Assembly: GCF_004683965.1 (NCBI RefSeq) | Contig: NZ_CP038436.1 | Coordinates: 496,001-560,000, forward strand | Source: Nocardioides seonyuensis | Lineage (GTDB): Bacteria; Actinomycetota; Actinomycetes; Propionibacteriales; Nocardioidaceae | DNA length: 64,000 bases | Direction of reading: 5' to 3' | In this document: in pieces, positions 50,505 to 60,545 of the stretch | Layout: each line of letters opens with the position of its first letter | Numbering within the stretch: the stretch's first letter is position 1 | Notes under the pieces: generated by a model | Databases searched by the model: none | Told to the model about the DNA's origin: nothing | The model's input: the letters and a program-made list of their open reading frames with translations, nothing else | Position numbers and translations under genes: made by a program

Positions 50505-51878
50505 TCAGAGGTCGATGACGTCGTCGGGGGTAACGAGGGTGGCGATGTCGGCGGGGCCGGTCCACAAGTAGGTGCCGGGTGCGAGGCGTTGGTAGGTCCA
50601 GGCGCCGGAGGTCTTGGCCCGGTGGTGGCGTCGGCACAGTGGAGCGAGGTTGGCGGCGGTCGTGCCGCCTGACTCGGTGGGCGGTCCGGTGTCTGGTGGT
50701 CCGGTGTCGTAGGGGGTGATGTGGTCGAGGTCGCAGCCCCTGGCGTGGCGGCCACAGCGCGGGAAGACGCACGTCTCGTCGCGCAGCCGGACCGTCTCGG
50801 CCATCCGGGGTGGCGGGTCGTGCCGGTCGACGGTCCAGGTGTCGTCGGCGGCGACGTGCAGGACGGGCACGATCGTGACGCGGGAGTGCCCGACCCACTC
50901 CTTGACCTTGGCGAGGGTGACGGGGCCGAGGGTGTCGGCGGTGCCGACCAGGTCGTCGTGTCCGCGGGTCAGCAGGTCGGGCAGTGAGGCGTGGAGGAAC
51001 AGCTTGACCTTCACCTGGGAGCGGGCGAGTGCCCTCGCCCGGACTGCTACACGGTCGTCGGACTGCACGTCGTCACACTGCTGACCGGCAATCAGGTCGG
51101 TGAGGTCGAGTGCGGCCTGCTGGGCGGCGATCACGCCGAGGGCCTTGGCCTGTCGCTGGCCGAGGGTGTCGGTGTCGCCGAGCGCGGCGAGGGTGTCGGC
51201 CTCGGCGTTGACGACGTCGTGGAACCGGGCCAGGTCGATTGAGTCGCCGCGGGCGGTCAGCGTGGAGGTGCCGGCGAAGTCACCCGGTGTCGGGTGGTGC
51301 AGGTCGACTCCCCAGGTCTCGCGTGCCCGGTCCTGACGGGTCTTGAGGGCATCGGGGTCGAACTGGGCGGTGGCGTGGGCGACGATCCGGTCGAGCTGAG
51401 CCGAGGACACTCGCCCGGACGCCGCAGCGACCTGACGGTCGACCCAGCGGGCACCCTCCGCGGACAGGTCGCGGGTGGCGCCGGCAACCCTGCGGGCCCG
51501 GGCGGCGGGGATCCTCAGCGCACGAGTGAGATCCCACAACAGGGGCAGCCGGAACGACAGGTCGAGCGCGTCCGCGACCAGCCGGGAGGAGACGAGGGGC
51601 GCGATCCCCATCGCCACGGCGAGAGTGTCGGTCGCGAACGCGGCCACCTCCGGCGTGCCGGCACCGCCCGGTTGGTCAGGTGTCTCGAGCACCGAGGACG
51701 ACGCCTCGACCACTGGATGGGTGATCGCCCACTCCAGCGCGACCTCGAGGCGAGCCACCTCGACCTGGCGGGAGAGCTGCTCGACCTCGCCCGCGTGAGC
51801 CATCAGCTGGGTGCTGCTGAGCCCGTCCAGCACCGGACGCCCGGGCACCGGGGCGGCGAGGGTGGTGGAGGAGGTCAT
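50505..51878 (-). CDS. DUF222 domain / HNH endonuclease (13E12 family)
   Basis: A 457-residue protein with an N-terminal DUF222 region (residues 20-300, with many helices: ALEWAITHP, DALDLSFRLPLLWDLTRALR, RHVDRQVAAASGRV-like). A C-terminal HNH nuclease domain follows: CVFPRCGRHARGCDLDHITPYDTG, then ANLAPLCRRHHRAKTSGAW. The Cys pairs bind zinc and the His-Asn-His core cleaves DNA. Such genes are multi-copy and mobile-looking in actinobacteria (REP13E12 in mycobacteria). No inverted repeats bounding it were noticed. It may be a homing or defence nuclease; unproven. Confidence 0.88.
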   Translation of the reverse strand: MTSSTTLAAPVPGRPVLDGLSSTQLMAHAGEVEQLSRQVEVARLEVALEWAITHPVVEASSSVLETPDQPGGAGTPEVAAFATDTLAVAMGIAPLVSSRLVADALDLSFRLPLLWDLTRALRIPAARARRVAGATRDLSAEGARWVDRQVAAASGRVSSAQLDRIVAHATAQFDPDALKTRQDRARETWGVDLHHPTPGDFAGTSTLTARGDSIDLARFHDVVNAEADTLAALGDTDTLGQRQAKALGVIAAQQAALDLTDLIAGQQCDDVQSDDRVAVRARALARSQVKVKLFLHASLPDLLTRGHDDLVGTADTLGPVTLAKVKEWVGHSRVTIVPVLHVAADDTWTVDRHDPPPRMAETVRLRDETCVFPRCGRHARGCDLDHITPYDTGPPDTGPPTESGGTTAANLAPLCRRHHRAKTSGAWTYQRLAPGTYLWTGPADIATLVTPDDVIDL

Positions 51879-52041
51879 GTCTCAATACAACCGGAGACCA
51901 CCGACATCGGACCCCCGAAAACCCGGCCACCGCCAGGATCTGGACAACCAATTCGACATGAAGGCCGACTCACCTCCATTCCTGCGCTCGCCCCTCACCA
52001 CAGGACCCCAGGACCGGCCCGCACAGGCGAGACCTGGGCGC

Positions 52042-54363
52042 TCAGCTGCCGTCGGCGACGGCCAGTGGCGAGGCGTGCTCGCTCACGCCGTACCTCGCGT
52101 GGATTCGCTTCATCCATCGCGGCGCCCACCAGTTCCAGTGGCCGAGCATCGTCATCGTGGCCGGGACGAGCACCATCCGCACCAGGGTCGCGTCGATCAG
52201 CACGGCGACCGACAGCGCCAGGCCGGTCTGCTTGATCACCAGCATCTCGCCGGCCGCGAACCCCGCGAACACGATCACCATGATCAGCGCCGCCGAGGTG
52301 ATGATGCGGCCCGAGCGCTGCAGCCCGAGCCGGACGGCGGTGTTGTCGTCGTAGCCCTGCTCGTGCAGGTCGATGATGCGCGCCAGCAGGAACACCTCGT
52401 AGTCCATGGACAGCCCGAAGCCGAACGCGAGCACCAGCAGCGGGATCACCGACTCGATGCCGCCCGCGGACTCGAAGCGCAGCACCGACTCGAGGTTGCC
52501 GTACTGGAACACCCACACCAGGACACCGAGGCTGGCCCCGAGCGAGACGGCGTTGAGCACCAGCGCCTTCACCGGGATCACCACGCTGCCGGTGAGCAGG
52601 AAGAGCAGCACGAACGTCGCTCCGCCGATCCACAGCACGGCCCACGGGGCCCGGTCCGCCGCCGCTGCCGTGAAGTCCTGCAGGGATGCCGCCTGCCCGG
52701 TGACCCAGGTGGGAAAGCCCGCGTCGGCCTCCATCAGGGTGGTGGACACCTCCCGAGCGGCGTCGGCCATCGCTCCGTCCTCGGTGTGGATGGCGATCGA
52801 CACGAGGGTCGACCCGTCAGGCTCGCTTCCCGGCGCCTCGACCCCGCTCGGAAGGGGGCCGAGGTCACGCGGCGGGTCCACCCGGACGACGCCGTCGAGC
52901 TCCTCGATCTCGCCCACCCACCCGGCGACCTGGTCGGGCGTGGCCTGGGCGACGGCGGTCACTGTGGGGGTGGCCAGCGCCGGGAAGTCCTCGTCGAGGG
53001 CCTCGAAGAACTCCCGTTGCTCGGCCCCCACGGGGAGCAGCTCGACGCCCGAGGTGTTGAGACGCAGGTCGAGGACCGGCACGGCGAGGAACAGCAGCAC
53101 CGCCACGCTGGCCAGCGTGGTGAGTCCCGGTCGCCGCTGGCCGGCGGCGGCCAGCTTGCTGAAGACGCCGTCGTCGGGTGCGGCCTCGGCTCCGCGGCGT
53201 CGACCCAGCCGCTTGGCTCCCTGCGAGCACAGTGCGGGCACCAGGGTGAGCGCGACGACCATCGCCACCACCACGACCGAGACGCCCGCTGCACCGATCG
53301 CCCGCATTACCGACGACTCGAAGAGCATCAGCCCGGACAGCGAGATGCCGACGATGAGCCCCGAGAAGAGCACGGTGCGCCCGGCTGTCGCCACCGCTCC
53401 TGCGACGGCCTCCTCCACCTGCCGTCGACCCAGGTCGCGCGAAGGCACGCCGGGCGCCACCCGGGCGAGCTCCTCACGGAACCTGCTCACCAGCAGGAGG
53501 CCGTAGTCGATGGACAGGGCCAGCCCCATCACGGTCACGATGTTGACCACTGACGCGTCGAGCGACATGACGTGGGAGAAGCCGAGCAGGATGGCCAGAC
53601 CGCCCGCGATGGCGGCGATGGCACCGAGCACGGGCATCCCTGCGGCCACGAACCCGCCGAAGACGACCACCATCAACAGCATCGACAGGGGCAGCGCGAT
53701 GCCCTCACCCCTGGTGAGGTCGTGCTCGATCTGCTCGATGATGTCGTCGATGAGCAGGCCGGTGCCGCCGATGCTGAGCTCGTCGGCGTACGGCGCCAGC
53801 AGCTCCTCGCCGGCGCGCTCCAGCTCCTCCACCGCCGCGTCCTGGACGGGCCCGCCCACCTCACCGCCGGTGTTGGCGACGATCAGGAACGATCCGCTCG
53901 CAGGGTCGTTGTCGGCGACGAACGTCAGGGCGCTCGGCTCGCTCGGCCACCCCTCCGTCGTCATCGGGGCGTCGACGCGGCCCACGCCCTCGACACCCTC
54001 GACCCGCTCGACGACTTCTCCGACCGCGTCGGCGAGTGCGGGGTCCAGGACGTCGGCGCCGTCGACCCGGAGCATCACCGTGAGGCCCCGCTCGTCGGAG
54101 GCCCGCAACAGCTCCCGACCTGTCTGCGCCTGGCCGGGCGCCTCGAGGTCGCCCGATTCCAACCGGTCGAAGAGGGACTCGTTGCCGAACAGGCCCAGGC
54201 TGGTGCCGAGGCAGAGCGTGACCAGCACGAGCCACGCCGCGATGTAGCGCCCCTTGCGGCGGGCGGCGCTGCGGCCGAGCCGCAGCAGCAGGGCCTCGCT
54301 GCGTCCCCGGTGCCGCGGGTCGCCGCGACGCGAGCGCGACGGAAGGGGCTTGGGCGAGGTCAC
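52042..54363 (-). CDS. MMPL-family (RND-type) membrane transporter
   Basis: A 773-residue polytopic protein with about twelve membrane spans and two large extracytoplasmic loops. It contains two MMPL domains: the first from AAWLVLVTLCLGTSLGLFGNES to the block IVTVMGLALSIDYGLLLVSRFREEL near residue 245, and the second with LVLNAVSLGASLGVLVWVFQ and LLVLAFGFGLSMDYEVFLLARI near 650. The paired Asp-Tyr signatures (SIDYG, SMDYE) are the proton-relay type of mycobacterial MmpL lipid exporters. GTG start with GGGAG upstream; longer frames are shadows. Substrate unknown. Confidence 0.9.
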   Translation of the reverse strand: MTSPKPLPSRSRRGDPRHRGRSEALLLRLGRSAARRKGRYIAAWLVLVTLCLGTSLGLFGNESLFDRLESGDLEAPGQAQTGRELLRASDERGLTVMLRVDGADVLDPALADAVGEVVERVEGVEGVGRVDAPMTTEGWPSEPSALTFVADNDPASGSFLIVANTGGEVGGPVQDAAVEELERAGEELLAPYADELSIGGTGLLIDDIIEQIEHDLTRGEGIALPLSMLLMVVVFGGFVAAGMPVLGAIAAIAGGLAILLGFSHVMSLDASVVNIVTVMGLALSIDYGLLLVSRFREELARVAPGVPSRDLGRRQVEEAVAGAVATAGRTVLFSGLIVGISLSGLMLFESSVMRAIGAAGVSVVVVAMVVALTLVPALCSQGAKRLGRRRGAEAAPDDGVFSKLAAAGQRRPGLTTLASVAVLLFLAVPVLDLRLNTSGVELLPVGAEQREFFEALDEDFPALATPTVTAVAQATPDQVAGWVGEIEELDGVVRVDPPRDLGPLPSGVEAPGSEPDGSTLVSIAIHTEDGAMADAAREVSTTLMEADAGFPTWVTGQAASLQDFTAAAADRAPWAVLWIGGATFVLLFLLTGSVVIPVKALVLNAVSLGASLGVLVWVFQYGNLESVLRFESAGGIESVIPLLVLAFGFGLSMDYEVFLLARIIDLHEQGYDDNTAVRLGLQRSGRIITSAALIMVIVFAGFAAGEMLVIKQTGLALSVAVLIDATLVRMVLVPATMTMLGHWNWWAPRWMKRIHARYGVSEHASPLAVADGS

Positions 54364-54431
54364 GGGCGCAAGACTCCCATCTGGGCGCACCCCCGCCACG
54401 AGGTGTAGTCGCCCCGCGAGACTCGCCACGC

Positions 54432-57400
54432 TCAGGCCGGCGTCGGGACCCGCTCCGCCGTCGTGCTGCTCGTCGCGCCCGGTGCCGACAGCCGGACGAC
54501 CCTGTCCATCTCGTCGAGGCCGATGGTGCCGTGGGTGATCCACACGATCGACCGCCCGGCCCCGGCGGCAGCAGCCAGGAGGTCGCCGGTGACGTGTCGC
54601 GCCGTGCTCGCATCGAGGTGCGCGGTCGGCTCGTCGAGCACCAGGACGGTGCTCTCGGCCAGGAGCGACCGGGCCAGCCCGATGCGTGCGCGCTCCCCGC
54701 CGGACACCTCCCGGGAGCCGGCGCCGACATGGGTGTGGAGGCCACGAGGGAGCGAGCCGACCCAGCGGGCGAGCCCTGCTCCGGCCAATGCCCGCGCCAC
54801 CTCGGCGTCGGTGGCGGCAGGGCGGGCAAGGCGGACGTTCTCGACCACCGAGGAGGCGAAGACGTAGGGGTCGTCGTCGACCAGGCCGACGATCGTGCGC
54901 GTGTCGTCGAGGAGGAGGTCTCGCGCGTCCGTCCCGCCCAGGACGTAGGCACCCGCGGACGGGTCGAGGAAGCGCATCAGCGTCGCGGCCAGTGTGGACT
55001 TCCCCGACCCGGACGGGCCGACGATCCCCACGTGCTCGCCGGGGCGCACCCGCAGGTCCTGGGCCTGCAGCGCCGGCCGCTCGTCCCAACCCACCGTGAC
55101 TGCGTCGAGGACGACGTCGTACGACGCCGGGCGGGGGCTGGGCGCGGCCGGGTCGGCGACAGCAGGTGTCAGTCGGGCGAGGCGCGCGAGGCGATCCCGG
55201 GCGGCGCGGCTGCGGACCGAGAGGGCTCCGGCGTCGCCCAGCGGCGACAGCACGTCGTCGAGTGCCAGCGGCAGCAGCAGGAGCAGCGACAGGGTCGCCG
55301 GCGAGGTGCTGCCGGGCGTGACGGCGGCGGCGATCCCGACCACGCCCAGGCCCGCGGCCAAGCCGGTCAGCGCGTGACCCGCCGCGACCGCGCTGGCCGA
55401 CCGGAGGGCCGCGCGCGCCAGGCCGTCGGACTCGGCGCGCACCACCTCGAGCTCGCGATCGGCGGCCTGCCACTGCTCGAGCTCGCGCAGCCCCGCGACG
55501 ACGTCCTCGACGCGGGTGCCGAGAGCGGCGCGGCGGTCGAGCAGCTCGGGCTCGCTGCGAGCACCCCGCCGACGCACCTGCACGAAGGCCAGGGGGCCGG
55601 TCAGCACCACGAGCAGGACGACCACCCCCGCGCCGGCGTCGAGGGAGGCGGCCAGCGCGACGGCTCCGAGTCCGACCAGGACGGAGGTGACCAGCGGCTG
55701 GCGCACGCGCAGCCGGTCGTCCAGCACGGCGTCGACGTCGTCGACCACCTGGGTGAGGAGGTCACCGCGTCGCGGTCCCAGGCGGCCGGGCACGAGCGGC
55801 ACCAGGTCGGCGAAGACCCGGGTACGCCGCTCGGCCAGCTCCCTGAGGACCACGTCGTGGCTGATGACGCGCTCGGCGTGGCGCAGCACCGGACGCGCCA
55901 GGCCGAAGAGCCGCACCCCGACGATCGCGACCATGAGGTAGAGCACCGGCGGCTGCTCGGAGGCCCTGGTGATGAGCCACCCGGCGGTGGCGGTCAGCGC
56001 GACCCCCGATGCCGTCGACAGCGCCCCCAGCACCGTGGCGGTGCGCATCCCCCAGCGCAGGCGGTCCTCCACGTCGTCGTCCGGCGCCAGCGCCCGCGGC
56101 GGTACGACGACCTCGGCGGCCGTCGCGACGGGAGCCGCCTCCGGGGCGGGCAGCGGGCTCAGTGCGATCTCCCGGTCGGCGGCGCGCACGACCGCGGGGC
56201 GGTGGGCGACGACCACGACGAGGCTCGTGCGAGCCAGGCGGGCCATCGTGTCGAGGATGACCTCCTCGGTCTCGTCGTCGAGGTGTGCGCTCGGCTCGTC
56301 GAGGAGAACCACCGGACGTCGCGCGACCACGATCCTGGCGAGCGAGACGCGCGCTCGCTGCCCGGCAGAGAGCCCCGCGCCGTCGTCGCCCAGCTCGGCG
56401 GCCAGGCCCCCGGGCAGGCCGCGCACGACACTCTCGAGCCCGACCTCGTCGAGGGCGGCCCACACCTCCTCGTCGCTGGCCCCCGGGCGTCCCAGCCGGA
56501 CGTTGTCCGCAACCGTGCCCGCCAAGAGCCACGGTCGCTGCGGGGCCCATGCCACGTGGCTGCGCCACCAGTCGGCGTCGACCTCGTCGAGCAGCACGCC
56601 GCCCACGGTCACCGATCCCGCCACCGGCGGGAGCTCCCCGCGCAGGGTTGCCAGGAGGGTCGACTTGCCGCACCCCGACGGACCGGTGACGGCCAGCAGG
56701 CCCCGCTCGGGGAGCTCGAGCGTGAGCGGAGCCATCAGCGGCGTGCCGCCGAAGCCGACCTCGAGCGTCTCGAGGCGCACTTCCCGGACCGCCGGCCGCG
56801 CGCCGTCGCGGTCCTCCGGGCGGGCTCCGTCCAGCAGGCCGTCGGCCTCGGCCAGGGCGGCTGCCCCCTCCGCGGCGGAGTGGAACTCCGCGCCGACCCG
56901 GCGCAGTGGCCAGTAGGCCTCGGGAGCCAGGAGCAGCACGGTGAGGGCGTCCCGGAAGTCGACCGTGCCGGCCGCGAGCCGCAGGCCGACGCACACCGCG
57001 ACGAGGGCGACCGACAACGTCGCGATGAGCTCGAGGACCGTCGCCGAGGCGAAGGCCAGCTTGAGCGTGTCCACGGTCGCGCGCCGGTAGCGGTCGGTGA
57101 CGCTCCGGATGGTCTCGACCTGGGCGAGAGCGCGACGGTGGGCGACCAGGGTGGGCAGGCCGCGCACGACGTCGAGGAAGTGGCCGGACAGCGCCCCCAT
57201 GGTCCGCCACTGACGATCGGCACGGTCCCGGGTGGTCATGCCCACCAGCGCTGCGAACACGGGGACCAGGGGGATCGTGAGCAGCACGATCAGTCCGGAG
57301 AGCCAGTCCAGCCACCAGATCGCAGCGAGCGTCGCCACGGGCAGGACGACTGCCGGGACGAGGGCGGGCAGGTAGCGCGTCACGTAGGGCTCGACGCTCG

Positions 57401-57761
57401 TCACGCCGCGGGTGGCCAGCAAGGTCAGGCCCCTGCGCGAACCGACGTCGTGCCGCGTGCGCGCGGACGCGAGCAGCCGGTCGCGGAGGGTGCTGGAGAC
57501 CACCGAGGCGGCTCGGGCGGCGGCGAGCTGGCCGGCGTACGCCGTCACGACCCGCAGGGTCACGAGCAGCACGAGCCAGGCAGCGGGCCGGTGCCAGGCT
57601 GGCCCGTCGGGCTCGCTCACTGCAGCGACGACGAGGGCGCCCAGGGCGAAGGCCTGCGCCACGGTCAGGAGCCCGGTCCCGATGCCGGCGCCGACGACGC
57701 ACGCCAAGGACCTCCGGGCCGGCAGCAGGTGGCCCAGCACGCTCCTGTCGAGTGGTCTCAT
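54432..57761 (-). CDS. cydDC: Fused CydD-CydC thiol ABC exporter
   Basis: A 1,109-residue double ABC transporter in which CydD (residues 1-540) and CydC (about 560-1109) are joined in one polypeptide. Each half has six membrane spans then an ATPase with Walker A (TGPSGCGKSTLL; VGPSGSGKSTL), signature (LSAGQRARVSLAR; VSGGERARIGLAR) and Walker B (VVLLDEPSAHLD; VLVLDEPTAHLD). It exports cysteine and glutathione-type thiols to the cell exterior and is required for bd oxidase assembly. Follows cydB by 25 bases in the same operon. The fusion is common in actinobacteria. Confidence 0.95.
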   Translation of the reverse strand: MRPLDRSVLGHLLPARRSLACVVGAGIGTGLLTVAQAFALGALVVAAVSEPDGPAWHRPAAWLVLLVTLRVVTAYAGQLAAARAASVVSSTLRDRLLASARTRHDVGSRRGLTLLATRGVTSVEPYVTRYLPALVPAVVLPVATLAAIWWLDWLSGLIVLLTIPLVPVFAALVGMTTRDRADRQWRTMGALSGHFLDVVRGLPTLVAHRRALAQVETIRSVTDRYRRATVDTLKLAFASATVLELIATLSVALVAVCVGLRLAAGTVDFRDALTVLLLAPEAYWPLRRVGAEFHSAAEGAAALAEADGLLDGARPEDRDGARPAVREVRLETLEVGFGGTPLMAPLTLELPERGLLAVTGPSGCGKSTLLATLRGELPPVAGSVTVGGVLLDEVDADWWRSHVAWAPQRPWLLAGTVADNVRLGRPGASDEEVWAALDEVGLESVVRGLPGGLAAELGDDGAGLSAGQRARVSLARIVVARRPVVLLDEPSAHLDDETEEVILDTMARLARTSLVVVVAHRPAVVRAADREIALSPLPAPEAAPVATAAEVVVPPRALAPDDDVEDRLRWGMRTATVLGALSTASGVALTATAGWLITRASEQPPVLYLMVAIVGVRLFGLARPVLRHAERVISHDVVLRELAERRTRVFADLVPLVPGRLGPRRGDLLTQVVDDVDAVLDDRLRVRQPLVTSVLVGLGAVALAASLDAGAGVVVLLVVLTGPLAFVQVRRRGARSEPELLDRRAALGTRVEDVVAGLRELEQWQAADRELEVVRAESDGLARAALRSASAVAAGHALTGLAAGLGVVGIAAAVTPGSTSPATLSLLLLLPLALDDVLSPLGDAGALSVRSRAARDRLARLARLTPAVADPAAPSPRPASYDVVLDAVTVGWDERPALQAQDLRVRPGEHVGIVGPSGSGKSTLAATLMRFLDPSAGAYVLGGTDARDLLLDDTRTIVGLVDDDPYVFASSVVENVRLARPAATDAEVARALAGAGLARWVGSLPRGLHTHVGAGSREVSGGERARIGLARSLLAESTVLVLDEPTAHLDASTARHVTGDLLAAAAGAGRSIVWITHGTIGLDEMDRVVRLSAPGATSSTTAERVPTPA

Positions 57762-57786
57762 CTCCAGCGTCCGGCTCTGGTGGCGC

Positions 57787-58812
57787 TCAAGGGCCGTCGG
57801 TGCTCGTCACCGTGGCCGGCGCGGGGATGTGGTGCACAGCGAGGCGCTTGCGGAAGACCCAGTAGGTCCAGGCCTGGTAGCCGAGCACGATCGGGGTGAA
57901 GACCACCGCCACCCACGTCATCACCTTCAGCGTGTAGGCGGTGGCGGCGGCGTTGGTCGTGGTGAGCGAGTACGCCGCGTCCGTGGTCGAGGGCATCACG
58001 TCCGGGAACAGGGCGAGGAACAGCCCCGCCACGGCGAGCGCGATGGTGAGGAATGTGCCGACGAAGGCCCACCCCTCGTGACCGGCACGCGCGGCAGCAA
58101 CGCCGGCGAGGAGGGCGACTGCCGCGAGGACGAAGGCGACCGCCGAGGCCACGGACCCGGTCTTGAGCTGGATCGACACGAGGAAAAGCACGGCGAGCAC
58201 TGCCGCGACCAGGCCCAGCTTGACCGCCAGGTCCCGGGCACGGTGCCTGATGTCGCCGTCGGTCTTCAACGCGACGAACATCGCCCCGTGCGTCGCGAAC
58301 AGCGTCAGGGTGACGAGCCCGCCCAGCAGGCCCAGCGGGTTGAGGAGCGTGAAGAGGTTGCCCGTGAACTCCTTGTCGGCGTCGATGGGCACCCCCGCGA
58401 CGATGTTGGCGAAGGCGACGCCCCAGAGCAGGGCCGGCAGGGCGGATCCCACGATGAGGGCGAGGTCCCACCGCCTGCGCCAGGTGTCGTCGTCGTGCTT
58501 GTGGCGGTACTCGAAGGCGAGGTTGCGGACGATCAGAGCGACCAGGATCGCCAGCAGCGGCAGGTAGAACCCGCTGAACAAGGTGGCGTACCACTCGGGG
58601 AAGGCGGCGAACGTCGCACCGCCGGCAACCAGGACCCACACCTCGTTGCCGTCCCAGACCGGCCCGACGGTGTTGTACATGACGCGGCGCTCGGTGTCGT
58701 TCTTGGCGAGCACCGGCAGGAGCATGCCGACGCCGAAGTCGAACCCCTCGAGGCAGAAGTAGCCGATCCACAGGACGGCGATCAGCGCGAACCAGACGGT
58801 GGTGAGCTCCAT
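57787..58812 (-). CDS. cydB: Cytochrome bd ubiquinol/menaquinol oxidase subunit II
   Basis: A 341-residue eight-span membrane protein, VWFALIAVLWIGYFCLEGFDFGVGMLLP at the N-terminus (family motif GFDFGVG), then GPVWDGNEVWVLVAGGATFAAFPEWYATLFSGFYLPL and a C-terminal NAAATAYTLKVMTWVAVVFTPI, typical of CydB. It lies between cydA and cydDC and forms the heterodimer with CydA that reduces O2 with high affinity. Confidence 0.95.
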   Translation of the reverse strand: MELTTVWFALIAVLWIGYFCLEGFDFGVGMLLPVLAKNDTERRVMYNTVGPVWDGNEVWVLVAGGATFAAFPEWYATLFSGFYLPLLAILVALIVRNLAFEYRHKHDDDTWRRRWDLALIVGSALPALLWGVAFANIVAGVPIDADKEFTGNLFTLLNPLGLLGGLVTLTLFATHGAMFVALKTDGDIRHRARDLAVKLGLVAAVLAVLFLVSIQLKTGSVASAVAFVLAAVALLAGVAAARAGHEGWAFVGTFLTIALAVAGLFLALFPDVMPSTTDAAYSLTTTNAAATAYTLKVMTWVAVVFTPIVLGYQAWTYWVFRKRLAVHHIPAPATVTSTDGP

Positions 58813-58865
58813 GGCGGTTTCCTCGTGTCCCGGGTCGGATCAGTGGGATCAGGTCAGTGGGCAGG

Positions 58866-60311
58866 TCAGTAGGCGAAGGTGAGCGGGGCGTCGTCGTCGG
58901 CGCCGCCGATCGGCACGTCCGGCGGCTCCTCGAACGGCTCGGCACCGCGCTTGACGTACTTCACGAGCAGCCCGACCTCGATGACCGCCAGCACTGCGTA
59001 GAGCAGCGTGAGCACGATCAACGAGGTCGCAGCCTCGAAGGTGCTGACGCCGGGAGAGACTCCGGACTCGGTCGTCATCAGGCCGAACACCACCCACGGC
59101 TGGCGACCCATCTCCGTGAAGATCCATCCCCACGAGCTAGCGAAGGTCGCGGCCAGGGGCAGGCTGATGCCGAGGATGCCGACCCACTTGACGCTCGGGA
59201 CGCGCTTCTTCCGGGTCAGCCACAGGATCAGGGCGGCGCCGGCCGCGGTGAAGAAGCCCAGCCCCATCATGAAGCGGAAGGACCAGTAGGTCACCGGGAT
59301 GACCGGGACGTAGTCGCCCTCGCGGGCGGCCTTGGTGACAGTGTCGGAGCCGTACTTCTCGGCGTACTCCTCCTTCAGCTCGTCGATCCCCTGGACCGCG
59401 CCGTCGGTGGAGCCGGTGGCGAGGAACGAGAGCAAGCAGGGAACCGTGACGGAGAACTTCTCCTCCTTGCCGTCGGGGGTGCCGACGGTGAGGACCGAGA
59501 AGGGGGCACAGCCGTCGCTGGACTCGTACAGCCCTTCCGCGGCCGCCATCTTCATGGGTTGGACCTCGGTCATGATCTTGCCCTGGATGTCTCCGGTGAA
59601 CGCGACCGCGAGGCCGGCCAGCAAGGTCACGACGGCGCCCACGCGGATGGCCCGGTGGTAGAGCGGGCGGTCGTCGGCGTGCTTGTCCTTCATGTAGAGG
59701 TAGGCCGAGACACCGAGCACGAAGGCGCCGGCGGTCATGTAGGCGGCGGCGATGACGTGCGGGAAGGTGATCAGCTGGACCTTGTTGAACATCACCGCCC
59801 AGAAGTCCACCAGCTCGGCGCGCCCGGTCTCGGGGTTGAAGACGTAGCCGACGGGGTTCTGCATCCACGAGTTGGCCGCCAGGATGAAGTACGACGACGC
59901 GAGAGTGCCGAGGTGCACGATCCACATGCAGGCGGCGTGCAGCCCGCGAGGAAGCTTGTCCCAGCCGAAGATCCACAGGCCCAGGAACGTCGACTCCAGG
60001 AAGAACGCGAGCAGTCCCTCGACCGCCAGTGGTGCACCGAAGATGTCACCGACGAAGCGGGAGTAGTCGGACCAGTTCATGCCGAACTGGAACTCCTGCA
60101 CGATCCCGGTGACCACGCCGAGGGCGAAGTTGATCAGGAAGAGCTTGCCGAAGAACTTCGTCAGGCGGAGGTACTCCTCCTTGCGGGTGCGCACCCATGC
60201 CGTCTCGAACCCCGCGATGACCGCCGACAGGCCGATCGTCAGCGGGACGAAGAGGAAGTGGTAGACGGTGATGATGCCGAACTGCCACCGAGCGATGTCG
60301 AGGACATCCAT
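58866..60311 (-). CDS. cydA: Cytochrome bd oxidase subunit I
   Basis: A 481-residue nine-span protein that carries the three haems. MDVLDIARWQFGIITVYHFLFVPLTIG gives the His of haem b595; the Q-loop (APFSVLTVGTPDGKEEKFSV) is short, as in actinobacterial and Gram-positive enzymes; GRQPWVVFG lies near residue 365. GGGAAGG precedes the chosen ATG. First gene of cydA-cydB-cydDC. Its promoter lies in a 234-base intergenic region shared with the divergent glycosyltransferase gene, where no clear Rex or other operator was recognised. Confidence 0.95.
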   Translation of the reverse strand: MDVLDIARWQFGIITVYHFLFVPLTIGLSAVIAGFETAWVRTRKEEYLRLTKFFGKLFLINFALGVVTGIVQEFQFGMNWSDYSRFVGDIFGAPLAVEGLLAFFLESTFLGLWIFGWDKLPRGLHAACMWIVHLGTLASSYFILAANSWMQNPVGYVFNPETGRAELVDFWAVMFNKVQLITFPHVIAAAYMTAGAFVLGVSAYLYMKDKHADDRPLYHRAIRVGAVVTLLAGLAVAFTGDIQGKIMTEVQPMKMAAAEGLYESSDGCAPFSVLTVGTPDGKEEKFSVTVPCLLSFLATGSTDGAVQGIDELKEEYAEKYGSDTVTKAAREGDYVPVIPVTYWSFRFMMGLGFFTAAGAALILWLTRKKRVPSVKWVGILGISLPLAATFASSWGWIFTEMGRQPWVVFGLMTTESGVSPGVSTFEAATSLIVLTLLYAVLAVIEVGLLVKYVKRGAEPFEEPPDVPIGGADDDAPLTFAY

Positions 60312-60545
60312 GCGCGCGCCTTCCCTGCAGCATTTTTCACGGGTCACGGCCAATCTCGTGCAGGGCGCAGAGGCAACCTAGGGACCTTCGTCCCGACTTC
60401 GATGTGACGTGCGGCTCGTCCGTGCCCGTGGTGTCCCCTCCCGTGACGAGGCCTCCCGTGGGCGGATCCTGATCGACCGCGTCGGTTCAGCGAACACGCG
60501 CGCACCGGTCACCCGGCGTTCACGAGGCGCCGCGAGCGTGGAGGC

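Noticed and set aside
54531..57899. Plus-strand open frame of 1,122 codons opposite cydDC
   Set aside because: Antisense to clear ABC transporter motifs and made of low-complexity Gly/Arg/Gln/His; a product of high GC.
60312..60545. Rex or other redox operator before cydA
   Set aside because: Only a partial CGTGACCCGTGA-like direct repeat was seen; no proper TTGTGA-N6-TCACAA site.
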